Below the pieces are notes generated by a model that was given only the letters and a program-made list of their open reading frames with translations, did not search any database and was not told where the DNA came from. A stretch of 36,677 nt of DNA from an uncultured Clostridia bacterium. GTDB lineage: Bacteria; Bacillota; Clostridia; Oscillospirales; CAG-272. This document shows positions 7,142 through 13,965 of this stretch, piece by piece; within the stretch, counting starts at the first letter, position 1; every line of letters starts with the position of its first letter. The stretch covers positions 1-36,677 of the forward strand of contig CAJGEA010000004.1 in NCBI GenBank assembly GCA_904502015.1, written 5' to 3'. Both the position numbers and the translations under genes were made by a program.

Positions 7142-8377
7142 TCACAGAAAAGCGGCAAACGCATCGCGTCCCACGCCCATTTTATCCGAAACGGCTTGGA
7201 GCGCTTGCTTGACACCCGACGCCGACATATCCAGCTTGTCGGCGATCTCCTTGTTCGTCAAGCCAAAGGCGGCGAGTTTGGCAACCTCGCGTTGCTTCGG
7301 GGTGAGGGTGGTGATGATGGTTTTTCCGCGCACGGCTCCACTGAGCTTTGACCAGCCCTCGTTATAGATCTTATAGAGCTTTTTCACCTCAAGCCACGCC
7401 TCCCGATCCACCGCCGAAAGCCGATCCTCAAGCAGCGATCCGAGGGTGCGTCCGTACTCGGACAGAAGCCCGTACAGACGGTCAGGCAGTGCCAATTCGA
7501 TGGCTCTGTCAATGTGGCGAACAGCGTCCTCGGTCTTGCCACAGTTATGGTATACGACGGCGCAGGTCATGCGCAAATAGATCTCGGACACAATGGTTTC
7601 GTCCGCTTTTGCCCACGATATCATGGGCTCAATGGTACACGGGATCATGGCCATGAGCGAAAGGCCCTGCACACCGTCGAGCTTGTATTCTCTGGTCGCA
7701 ACGGCGTAGCCCGTGGCGTACAAATACTTTGCGTAATACACCTTGGCGGCGGGGAGCGCGTCCTTGTGCAGAGGCTCAAAGCACCCCGTCTTGAACCACT
7801 CGGGGAAGTTCTGCACGTCATACAGCATACTGTCAACCGCCGTGATAGACAAGGAAATGATATCTCTGTCCATATCGTTTTTGGCGGGAGCCTCGGATAT
7901 ATGGATCTTGGCGCGACGCCACATGGCAAGGTCGCCCTTCCAAATCGCGCAGAGCGCGAGCAGCATCCCCGCCGAGATCACCGCGTAAAAGCCCGAGTGC
8001 TTACCGAGCAGGTAGTTGGCGCTGTCATACACCTTGTCGATCTCCCCGCGCGAGTACGCCAACGCAGCCCCGAAAAGCACCTGCGCCTCATGGTTGTAGG
8101 CAAGGCTCTCGGTCACGCTGTCCGCCGTTCCCGGAGCGCTGTAAAGGTCACTCATGTAAAGGAATGGCGTTTTACGAGGCAGCGGCAGATCCTCGTCATG
8201 CTTTTCCCTACCCGCCTTGGTTCTGCCGTCGATGGGCTTGGGTGCATTTTTCGGAATCATCCAGGCACGTCCAAAGCGCGTCGCCCCCTCCACCCTGCCT
8301 TTGTGGCAGAGAAGCTGCACCGCGCGCACCGATAGTCCCCACCTCTTGGCAATATCGTTGATCTTGACATATTCCAT
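7142..8377 (-). CDS. Transcriptional regulator with N-terminal excisionase/MerR-like HTH and C-terminal LuxR (GerE) HTH
   Basis: 411 aa from ATG 8377, preceded by AAAGGAG; an earlier in-frame ATG (8407) lacks a ribosome site. Residues 1-45 (MEYVKINDIAKRWGLSVRAV, then RVEGATRFGRAWMIPK) look like the short winged HTH of excisionase/MerR-like proteins. Residues 358-411 (LTPKQREVAKLAAFGLTNKE, IADKLDMSASGVKQAL) are a LuxR/GerE HTH. The middle ~300 residues are Ala/Leu-rich helices like TPR or MalT-type sensor arms, with no kinase or receiver domain. Two DNA-binding ends in one protein are unusual but recur in Clostridia. A strong promoter (8459-8487) and a 20-bp perfect palindrome (8426-8445) precede it. 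Target genes and signal are unknown. Confidence 0.82.
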   Translation of the reverse strand: MEYVKINDIAKRWGLSVRAVQLLCHKGRVEGATRFGRAWMIPKNAPKPIDGRTKAGREKHDEDLPLPRKTPFLYMSDLYSAPGTADSVTESLAYNHEAQVLFGAALAYSRGEIDKVYDSANYLLGKHSGFYAVISAGMLLALCAIWKGDLAMWRRAKIHISEAPAKNDMDRDIISLSITAVDSMLYDVQNFPEWFKTGCFEPLHKDALPAAKVYYAKYLYATGYAVATREYKLDGVQGLSLMAMIPCTIEPMISWAKADETIVSEIYLRMTCAVVYHNCGKTEDAVRHIDRAIELALPDRLYGLLSEYGRTLGSLLEDRLSAVDREAWLEVKKLYKIYNEGWSKLSGAVRGKTIITTLTPKQREVAKLAAFGLTNKEIADKLDMSASGVKQALQAVSDKMGVGRDAFAAFL

Positions 8378-8425
8378 AACGGCTCCTTTCCGACGCCTAC
8401 CTTTCAAATTCTATGCTTCGCATTG

Positions 8426-8445
8426 GCGAAGGATATATCCTTCGC
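8426..8445. promoter_or_regulatory. Perfect 20-bp palindrome in the leader of the LuxR-type regulator
   Basis: GCGAAGGATATATCCTTCGC is its own reverse complement. It starts about 8 nt after the predicted transcription start of the regulator gene (minus strand). A further CTTCGC at 8416-8421 can pair alternatively with the left GCGAAG. It could be an autoregulatory operator or a leader hairpin. Confidence 0.55.
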
Positions 8446-8458
8446 ATCAACGCAATTT

Positions 8459-8487
8459 ATTATAACTTATTTTTACTTTTTTGTCAA
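8459..8487 (-). promoter_or_regulatory. Consensus sigma-A promoter for the LuxR-type regulator
   Basis: Minus strand TTGACA (8487-8482), 17 bp, TATAAT (8464-8459). Both hexamers are perfect. The predicted start is near 8452. Confidence 0.85.
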
Positions 8488-8505
8488 GTTTTTTAGAAAA
8501 GTTTT

Positions 8506-8784
8506 GTGTTCAAGCCAAAGGTGAAGCGTCCCGCGAACGTATTTGCATACGTATTCGGCAGTATTTCCGCAATCGTTATGGGTGCAGGTATGAGCCTCGT
8601 TATGACCGACATTGGCGTGACACTCGGAATCGCAAACGCGATGGTTCCCGGCATCGTAATCGGAATCGTCGGTATGCTTATGGCACTGGTGAACTATCCG
8701 ATATATAAGAGCATTCTCGGTAGGCGCAAGAAGAAATACGGTGTAAAAATTCTTGAACTCAGCGATAAAATTATGAACAAATAA
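8506..8784 (+). pseudogene. 5'-truncated paralogue of the small membrane protein at 12668
   Basis: The 92-residue frame aligns with residues ~45-136 of the intact 136-aa protein encoded at 12668-13078: GAGMSLVMTDIG versus GAGMSLCMSDFA, IGIVGMLMALVNYPIY versus IGLVGGVLAALAYPMY, and ELSDKIMNK versus RLTDELMK. The N-terminal soluble part present in the intact copy is missing. The only start is a GTG (8506) twelve bases after an in-frame TAG, with no ribosome site, and it lies right behind the divergent promoter of the LuxR-type gene. I read it as the decayed remnant of a second copy of the operon at 10045-13078. Translation from GTG as a short two-helix protein cannot be excluded. Confidence 0.65.
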
Positions 8785-8793
8785 ATTAACATA

Positions 8794-8916
8794 ATGCTCA
8801 CTCCCCTCAACGACACACTCGGAAACGTATTGATTTACGCGCTTGGCGGCGTATTGTTCGCCTTCGGACTCGGTGCGATCAGCAACGTGGTTTTGAAGAA
8901 AACGAGTCTTGTGTAA
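8794..8916 (+). pseudogene. Short C-terminal-like membrane fragment (40 codons)
   Basis: ATG 8794 to TAA 8914-8916 gives 40 residues with one hydrophobic helix (NVLIYALGGVLFAFGLGAIS) and a basic end (VVLKKTSLV). No ribosome site precedes it, and it is in frame with, and nine bases after, the truncated gene before it. It looks like the tail of a larger membrane protein left by deletion. A real micro-protein is the alternative. Confidence 0.35.
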
Positions 8917-8928
8917 ATAAAAAACAGA

Positions 8929-8967
8929 AAGGATTGACGGTGAAAGGCTGTCAATCCTTCTTGCTTT
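8929..8967 (+). terminator. Terminator-like hairpin after the decayed fragments
   Basis: Perfect 10-bp stem AAGGATTGAC (8929-8938) with GTCAATCCTT (8950-8959), followed by CTTGCTTT. The tail is weak. Confidence 0.6.
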
Positions 8968-8972
8968 AGCGG

Positions 8973-9001
8973 TTGAAATATTCATAAAAATGTGATATAA
9001 T
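8973..9001 (+). promoter_or_regulatory. Sigma-A promoter for the alpha/beta hydrolase gene
   Basis: TTGAAA (8973-8978), 17 bp, TATAAT (8996-9001). It gives a leader of about 57 nt to the ATG at 9066. Confidence 0.75.
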
Positions 9002-9065
9002 AAATATAATAAATTCATCGAAAATCCGGAATTTGACGTAAGATTATGCCATACAAGGAGAACGC

Positions 9066-9812
9066 ATGAGCCTTTTAGCTGACAATCGCAAACGAAAAAT
9101 ATTTATAATCACAACGTCCGTCCTTCTCACTCTTGCAATCATAACAGGAGCTTGCGCCATCTATCTTGGCGACTATTATCGAGCCGACGAGGGGGCAATT
9201 GCGGTGTTCAACACAGATGAGAATATTACCGTTTCGGTATCTGACAATGGAAACGTTATATTTGAACCTCAAAATGCTACTCATGGTTTTATATTCTATC
9301 CCGGCGGTAAGGTGGAACACCACGCCTATGAGCCGCTTCTTGCAGAGCTGGCAAGAGAAGGAGTTCTGTGCGTACTCGTAAAAATGCCGTTCCATCTCGC
9401 CGTGTTTGATATCAACGCCGCAGACGGCATACAGGAGCAGTATCCCCAAATTGAAGATTGGTATATAGGCGGTCATTCGCTCGGTGGATCAATGGCGGCA
9501 TCCTATCTTGAAAAGAACGCCGAGGACTATGAAGGACTCATTCTGCTTGGCTCATACTCGACGGCGGATCTATCCGATACAGACCTTGACGCGCTTTCGA
9601 TCTACGGCAGCGAGGACAAGGTAATGAACCGTGAGAAATATGATGAGAACAAGTCAAACCTTCCAAACGGTTTTACCGAAATTGTCATTGAAGGAGGATG
9701 CCACGCTTACTTTGGTATGTACGGAGCGCAGGACGGTGACGGTACGCCGACGATCAGCAACCAAGAACAGATATATCTAACGGTTGAATACATTGTTAAA
9801 GCAATGGAATGA
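9066..9812 (+). CDS. Membrane-anchored alpha/beta hydrolase
   Basis: 248 aa, ATG 9066 with AAGGAG at 9055-9060. A basic N-terminus and one helix (residues ~12-34) suggest an N-in anchor with the enzyme outside. The fold is an alpha/beta hydrolase: nucleophile elbow G136-H-S138-L-G-G, acid candidate Asp184 in YGSEDKV, and His213 in EGGCHAYFGMYG, so the triad is complete. The HGFIFYPGG segment (73-81) is the usual oxyanion strand. The family is the small dienelactone-hydrolase-like type seen in Firmicutes; substrate unknown. The gene has its own promoter and terminator and lies in the A+T-rich accessory stretch just before the two-component operon. Confidence 0.85.
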   Translation: MSLLADNRKRKIFIITTSVLLTLAIITGACAIYLGDYYRADEGAIAVFNTDENITVSVSDNGNVIFEPQNATHGFIFYPGGKVEHHAYEPLLAELAREGVLCVLVKMPFHLAVFDINAADGIQEQYPQIEDWYIGGHSLGGSMAASYLEKNAEDYEGLILLGSYSTADLSDTDLDALSIYGSEDKVMNREKYDENKSNLPNGFTEIVIEGGCHAYFGMYGAQDGDGTPTISNQEQIYLTVEYIVKAME

Positions 9813-9835
9813 GAAATTAAAGAAACATAATATTC

Positions 9836-9867
9836 AAAGGCAACGCTGAAATACGGCGTTGCCTTTT
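9836..9867 (+). terminator. Rho-independent terminator of the hydrolase gene
   Basis: Perfect 11-bp stem AAAGGCAACGC (9836-9846) and GCGTTGCCTTT (9856-9866), 9-nt loop, then a short T-run. Confidence 0.85.
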
Positions 9868-9930
9868 CTGAATTCAACACTTTTTGTCAAACGTGTTGTT
9901 CCATTTACTCCCTAAAAATACTAAAATATA

Positions 9931-9950
9931 TTCAAGAATTTTCAAGAATT
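9931..9950. repeat. Tandem 10-bp direct repeat upstream of the response regulator gene
   Basis: TTCAAGAATT occurs twice in direct succession (9931-9940, 9941-9950), about 95 bp before the response regulator ATG. OmpR-type regulators bind tandem half-sites about one helical turn apart, so this is a candidate autoregulatory site. No good -35/-10 pair is visible downstream; TTTAAC (9981) and TATAGG (10002) are weak. Confidence 0.4.
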
Positions 9951-10044
9951 TTTCTGAAAAGTCGAAAACACAAACAAAACTTTAACATTTGTGTGCTAAA
10001 ATATAGGTGTATAAGTGAAAATATGCTCCCCGGAGGACGAAAAT

Positions 10045-10731
10045 ATGTTCAAAATTTTAATTGTGGAGGATGACAGAGATCTGAACCGTTCCGTCTGTTC
10101 TTTCTTGAACAACAGCGGATATGAGGCGATCGGTTGCCTTGATGCAGAGAGTGCTTATGACGAGATGTATAAGAACACCTTTGACTGTATCGTATCGGAT
10201 ATTATGATGCCCGCCGTCCATGGACGGCAGATCGACGGCTTTGAGTTTGCCAAAACCGTGCGTTCGCTCAATAACGATATTCCCATCTTGTTTATGACCG
10301 CCCGTGATGATTTTGCCTCTAAGCAAAGAGGCTTCCGCATCGGTATCGACGATTATATGATCAAGCCCATCGACCTTGACGAGCTTTTCTTGCGCATCGG
10401 CGCGCTTCTTCGCCGTTCCAAGATCGCATCGAGCCGTCGCCTTGAGGTTGGCAATTTTGTGATGGATGCCGACGAGCGTACCGCTATGCTCGGTGACGAG
10501 GAAATATCCCTTACACAAAGAGAATTTGATCTGCTCTACAAGCTCCTGTCCTACCCCAAAAAGACCTTTACCCGTACACAACTGATGGACGAATTTTGGG
10601 ACGTGGATACGCAGACAAGCACGAGAACGGTTGACGTGTATATGACCAAGCTCCGCGCAAAGCTCTCGGATTGCGACTCCTTTGAGATTCAGACCGTTCA
10701 CGGACTCGGCTATAAGGCGGTGATCAAATGA
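10045..10731 (+). CDS. OmpR-family response regulator
   Basis: 228 aa from ATG 10045, with GGAGG at 10032-10036; the frame extends ten codons upstream but without a ribosome site. The receiver domain has acidic pocket E8-D9-D10, phospho-acceptor D52 in VSDIMMP, Thr in FMTARDD and Lys in DYMIKPID. A few extra residues (AVHGRQIDG) sit right after the D52-x-x-x-P loop, a small insertion relative to common receivers. The C-terminal winged helix (EISLTQREFDLL, TRTVDVYMTKLRAKL, IQTVHGLGYK) is of the OmpR/PhoB type. It heads a four-gene operon with the kinase and two membrane proteins and overlaps the kinase gene by ATGA. Confidence 0.92.
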   Translation: MFKILIVEDDRDLNRSVCSFLNNSGYEAIGCLDAESAYDEMYKNTFDCIVSDIMMPAVHGRQIDGFEFAKTVRSLNNDIPILFMTARDDFASKQRGFRIGIDDYMIKPIDLDELFLRIGALLRRSKIASSRRLEVGNFVMDADERTAMLGDEEISLTQREFDLLYKLLSYPKKTFTRTQLMDEFWDVDTQTSTRTVDVYMTKLRAKLSDCDSFEIQTVHGLGYKAVIK

Positions 10732-11807
10732 AAAAGCTACTCAGCACCATCAGCAATTTCTTCATCTTTTTTCTGCTTTCCGCATTTGTAACCTCCTGCT
10801 GCGTTATGCTGTTTGTTTCTTTATTGCAGAGTTCTATCGGTCGCGCGTTCACACAGGAGGAAATTACGGTTGCGGCAAAGATTACGATGCTCAACGTGAT
10901 ACTGTTGAGCGTAGGTATGGCTATCATCGACTACGTTCGCCGTAAATTCACCGTAGAGCGCCCCGTAAAAAGAATCACCGAAGCAACCTCCAAAATGATG
11001 GAGGGCGATTTTAGCGTTCGCATACATCCCACCGCAAAGTTTGCTACCGACGATAGCTTTAATGAAATTATTGATTGCTTCAACAAGATGGCGTCCGAGC
11101 TTTCGGGCGTTGAAACGCTCCGAACCGATTTCATTGCCAACGTATCCCACGAAATGAAAACGCCCCTCGCCGTGATGCAGAACTACGGAACGCTTCTGCA
11201 AGCCCCCGACCTTCCCGAGGAAAAACGGATTGAATATGCAAAGACAATCACCGATGCTTCGCGCCGTCTTGCCGATATGATGACGAATATTCTGAAGCTC
11301 AACCGCCTGGAAAATCAGCAGATCTATCCCAACCCCACCACCTTTGACCTTGGAGAGCAGCTTTGCGAAAGCCTGCTCCAATATGAGAGCGTTTGGGAGA
11401 GAAAGAATATTGAGATCGAAACCGATATTGCCGAGGGCGTACTCGTTTCTGCTGACACGGAACTTCTGTCACTTGTATGGAACAATCTTTTCTCCAACGC
11501 CTTCAAGTTCACCGAGGACGGCGGTAAGGTAACGCTTACACTTGCGGCTGACGAGGAATACGCTACCGTCAAAATTGCCGACACGGGGTGCGGAATGAGT
11601 GCCGAGGTTGGAGCGCACATCTTTGAGAAATTCTATCAAGGCGACACCTCTCACGCAACGCAAGGTAACGGACTTGGCTTAGCTCTCGTCAAAAGAGTGG
11701 TTGATATTATGCAGGGTGAGATCGGTGTAGAAAGCGCCGTTGGTGTAGGAACAACCTTTACGGTCAGGATCAGGAGGGCAAATTATGGACCCGATGAAGC
11801 TCGGTAA
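10728..11807 (+). CDS. Sensor histidine kinase with almost no extracellular loop
   Basis: 359 aa, starting in the ATGA overlap with the response regulator. Two N-terminal helices (about 9-33 and 50-70) are separated by only ~17 residues, so little is exposed outside; this is the architecture of intramembrane-sensing kinases. A HAMP-like linker (RPVKRITEATSKMMEGDFSV) is followed by the HisKA motif with His141 (FIANVSHEMKTPLAVM). The HATPase domain has WNNLFSNAFKFTEDGG (N box), IADTGCGMS (G1), FEKFYQGD (F) and GNGLGLALVK (G2), all intact. With membrane proteins encoded immediately downstream, the signal may be relayed through them, as with kinases that sense via a membrane partner; this is inference. 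Confidence 0.9.
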   Translation: MKKLLSTISNFFIFFLLSAFVTSCCVMLFVSLLQSSIGRAFTQEEITVAAKITMLNVILLSVGMAIIDYVRRKFTVERPVKRITEATSKMMEGDFSVRIHPTAKFATDDSFNEIIDCFNKMASELSGVETLRTDFIANVSHEMKTPLAVMQNYGTLLQAPDLPEEKRIEYAKTITDASRRLADMMTNILKLNRLENQQIYPNPTTFDLGEQLCESLLQYESVWERKNIEIETDIAEGVLVSADTELLSLVWNNLFSNAFKFTEDGGKVTLTLAADEEYATVKIADTGCGMSAEVGAHIFEKFYQGDTSHATQGNGLGLALVKRVVDIMQGEIGVESAVGVGTTFTVRIRRANYGPDEAR

Positions 11808-12684
11808 AGCCTTACTGTTTCCGCATATTTCCATAATGATATTGCTTGTCCCAATAGCCACCGTTTTGCTCGTAGGCTCAATGGTGTTTATCGGAACGGA
11901 ATCGGTCATAGCGTATATCTCTTACGTTCTCGCCGCCTATACTTTGACAGTTTGGTGCTTTAAAATACCGTATTTGATCCGTTTTTTCAAAACATTTAAG
12001 GACGAAAATAAATATGCGAGAAGATGGCAGGACGACGTTCGCCTACGTGTGAATATGTCGCTCTACGGTTCTCTTGCATGGAATGCTCTGTATGGACTTT
12101 TTCAACTGTGGCTCGGTTTTTACCACCATACGTTTTGGTTCTATTCGCTCGGTGCGTACTATATCTGTCTTGCTGTGATGCGGTTCTTTCTGCTGTTACA
12201 TACGAGAAAGTTCGCTCCAGGAGAGAGAACGGAAACCGAGCTTCAAAAGTACCGCGCCTGCGGTGCTGTATTCCTTGTCATGAACCTTGCTCTTGCGCTC
12301 ATCGTGTTCTTTATGGTCTATTGGAACAGAACCTTCCAGCATCATATGATCACAGCAATTGCGATGGCGGCATATACCTTCACTGCATTTACCATGGCAA
12401 TCATAAATGTTATTAAATACAAAAAATATAATAGTCCCGTTTTTTCCGCATCCAAGGCAATCAGCTTGGCGGCGGCTCTCGTGTCAATGCTCACGCTTGA
12501 ATCCACAATGCTCACGACCTTTCGTGACGGAACAATGACGGCTACTGCGCAAAAATGGATGCTTGGTGCAACGGGAGGTGCAATTTGCGCACTCATCGTT
12601 GCAACTGCAATTTATATGATCGTCATAGGAACAAAGAAATTAAAACAGTTAGAATCAGAGGTTAAAAATGGAAAACAACAATGA
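11785..12684 (+). CDS. Uncharacterised polytopic membrane protein of the two-component operon (299 aa)
   Basis: ATG 11785 overlaps the end of the kinase gene by 23 bp and has AGGAGGG at 11772-11778. About eight hydrophobic segments are visible, with cytoplasmic-looking basic loops (RFFKTFKDENKYARRWQDDVRLR and LHTRKFAPGERTETELQKYR regions). There is no ATPase, transporter or enzyme motif that I recognise. Tight overlap with the kinase gene means it is co-translated with it. I infer a role in sensing or as the regulated membrane output; an immunity-type or channel function is equally possible. Low G+C relative to the flanking metabolic genes. Confidence 0.75.
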   Translation: MDPMKLGKALLFPHISIMILLVPIATVLLVGSMVFIGTESVIAYISYVLAAYTLTVWCFKIPYLIRFFKTFKDENKYARRWQDDVRLRVNMSLYGSLAWNALYGLFQLWLGFYHHTFWFYSLGAYYICLAVMRFFLLLHTRKFAPGERTETELQKYRACGAVFLVMNLALALIVFFMVYWNRTFQHHMITAIAMAAYTFTAFTMAIINVIKYKKYNSPVFSASKAISLAAALVSMLTLESTMLTTFRDGTMTATAQKWMLGATGGAICALIVATAIYMIVIGTKKLKQLESEVKNGKQQ

Positions 12685-13078
12685 AAATAAAGGCTTTCAG
12701 TACACCTACTCTGCCCGTAAGCAGGCAGAGCTCAAGCGCATTCGTGAGAAATATACACCCGCGACAGAAGCCGAGGATAAGATGGCTCGCCTACGCAGAC
12801 TCGATGCAGGTGTAACGCAAAAAGCGCAGGTTGTTGCGCTGATTTTCGGTATCGTCGGCGCATTGATACTCGGCGCAGGCATGAGCCTTTGTATGTCAGA
12901 CTTCGCGGAGATTCTCGGCTCGTACAGAGATATGGCAATGCTTATCGGCATTCCGATTGGTTTGGTCGGCGGTGTTCTCGCGGCTCTTGCCTACCCGATG
13001 TATAACCTTATCGTCAAGCGTGAAAGAAGGAAAATTGCTCCCGAAATTATCCGTCTGACCGACGAGCTTATGAAGTGA
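12668..13078 (+). CDS. Uncharacterised small membrane protein (136 aa), last intact gene of the two-component operon
   Basis: ATG 12668 overlaps the preceding gene by 17 bp. The N-terminal half is soluble and charged (FQYTYSARKQAELKRIREKY, EDKMARLRRLDAGVTQKAQ). Two helices follow (about 56-78 and 92-112) with the conserved-looking GAGMSLCMSD between them, and a basic/amphipathic tail (RERRKIAPEIIRLTDELMK). Similar clostridial proteins are, as I recall, sometimes labelled dihydropteridine reductase, but no dehydrogenase fold or nucleotide motif is visible, so I would not use that name. A truncated paralogue lies at 8506. Function unknown. Confidence 0.75.
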   Translation: MENNNENKGFQYTYSARKQAELKRIREKYTPATEAEDKMARLRRLDAGVTQKAQVVALIFGIVGALILGAGMSLCMSDFAEILGSYRDMAMLIGIPIGLVGGVLAALAYPMYNLIVKRERRKIAPEIIRLTDELMK

Positions 13079-13087
13079 GGAACGCAT

Positions 13088-13231
13088 ATAAAGCCTGAAA
13101 TCAAAGAGATAATTATAGATATGCTCTCGGATGCAGGCATCAATCCTTGGGATATCGGCAAGGACTTCATGTGGCTCGATAATAATTACGATGAGCCTAC
13201 CGATCAGATGAACGAGATTGTTATGAAATAG
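13088..13231 (+). pseudogene. Small ORF whose start codon appears mutated ATG to ATA (47 codons)
   Basis: The frame from 13088 to the TAG at 13229-13231 reads as a credible acidic small protein (KPEIKEIIIDMLSDAGINPW, DIGKDFMWLDNN). A ribosome-like GAGGA (13077-13081) sits six bases before an ATA at 13088, exactly where an ATG is expected. No in-frame ATG, GTG or TTG exists between the upstream stop and the internal Met at 13124. It is also in the same frame as the preceding gene's TGA stop (13076). Either the start is lost, ATA is used weakly, or the shorter protein from 13124 is made. Function unknown. Confidence 0.4.
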
Positions 13232-13316
13232 TATAGAAAATTATTTAGCTGAAAAGCTTGTGAACAGTCCAAAGCAAGTTAAAATCGAGATCTACTACAA
13301 GTACCCACAAAACAAT

Positions 13317-13392
13317 AATCCCGATGACACGAACAGCCCCGAATTGTACGATACAGACAATTCGAGGCTGTTCAACAAGGATCGTCGGGATT
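13317..13392. repeat. Long imperfect inverted repeat (76 bp)
   Basis: Outer arms AATCCCGATGA (13317-13327) and TCGTCGGGATT (13382-13392) pair with one wobble. Inner arms GAACAGCCCCGAATTGT (13331-13347) and ACAATTCGAGGCTGTTC (13357-13373) pair with one mismatch around a 9-nt loop. There is no T-run, so it is not a plain terminator. It may be a structured RNA or a miniature mobile-element relic. Confidence 0.55.
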
Positions 13393-13660
13393 TCTGCGTT
13401 TCTTCCGGAACGTGGCCGTCCAAGCGGCGGGTGGCGGTCACTGACAGGCATATCATTTACGCCGCCGACCTTGGAGCATAAAGAAAAACCAGTCAAACCG
13501 TGTGGTTCGACCGGTTCTACTATGGTGGAAACGAGGGGGCTCTGAACCCCGCTCGGCAAAGCCGAGCCTCAAACTGCTCTCCGCTCCCGTTGGTCGCTAT
13601 AGATCGGTATTCTTTTTCTAAACTTGCAGTTTGAACATGGGTTGATCCTCCCTGCATATT
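13393..13660. other. Non-coding stretch rich in small inverted repeats
   Basis: No credible gene is seen from 13232 to 13701 on either strand. Besides the long repeat at 13317-13392 it holds an imperfect hairpin at 13489-13516 (AACCAGTCAAACC / GGTTCGACCGGTT), GCTCGGC-AAA-GCCGAGC at 13551-13567, and distant arms CAAACTGC (near 13570) and GCAGTTTG (near 13626). It also holds the tRNA-Val 3'-end copy at 13523. The mosaic looks like debris of past insertions. Confidence 0.5.
13523..13550. repeat. Partial copy of the tRNA-Val 3' end (attachment-site-like direct repeat)
   Basis: TGGTGGAAACGAGGGGGCTC at 13523-13542 is identical to 13702-13721, the acceptor/T-arm end of tRNA-Val including CCA, in the same orientation. 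After a one-base insertion, GAACCC also matches. The copies are 179 bp apart. Direct duplication of a tRNA 3' end is the classic trace of site-specific integration, though the enclosed segment is far too short for an element. Confidence 0.6.
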
Positions 13661-13701
13661 CACCAAAAAGAGCAGCAGGCGATAACGCCTGCTGCTCTTT
13701 T

Positions 13702-13706
<5 letters not shown>
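13661..13706. terminator. Bidirectional terminator abutting tRNA-Val
   Basis: A 21-bp perfect inverted repeat: CACCAAAAAGAGCAGCAGGCG (13661-13681) and its complement (13686-13706), around ATAA. The stem contains its own A5/T5 runs, so it works in both directions. It overlaps the encoded CCA end of the tRNA. Confidence 0.85.
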
Positions 13707-13778
<72 letters not shown>

Positions 13779-13904
13779 GCAACGGTGATATTATAGCATA
13801 CTTCTTTTCAAATTGCAAGCCCTTTTTTGAAAAAAGTTCAATTTTTTTCTTCAACAAAATGCAGGGATCAAACATCGAATTTTGCGTATATTTCGCAGAA
13901 CCTA

Positions 13905-13933
13905 TTGACGAAAAGGCAGAAAAGTGGTACAAT
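13905..13933 (+). promoter_or_regulatory. Sigma-A promoter for the aconitase-family gene
   Basis: TTGACG (13905-13910), 17 bp, TACAAT (13928-13933); one mismatch in each hexamer. The start codon is 32 bp downstream of the -10 box. Confidence 0.75.
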
Positions 13934-13965
13934 ACATATATCTGTTTTGATCGGAGGTATTGATC

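Noticed and set aside
12668..13078. Naming the 136-aa membrane protein dihydropteridine reductase
   Set aside because: The sequence is a charged segment plus two helices, with no Rossmann or nitroreductase motif; such a label would be carried-over misannotation.
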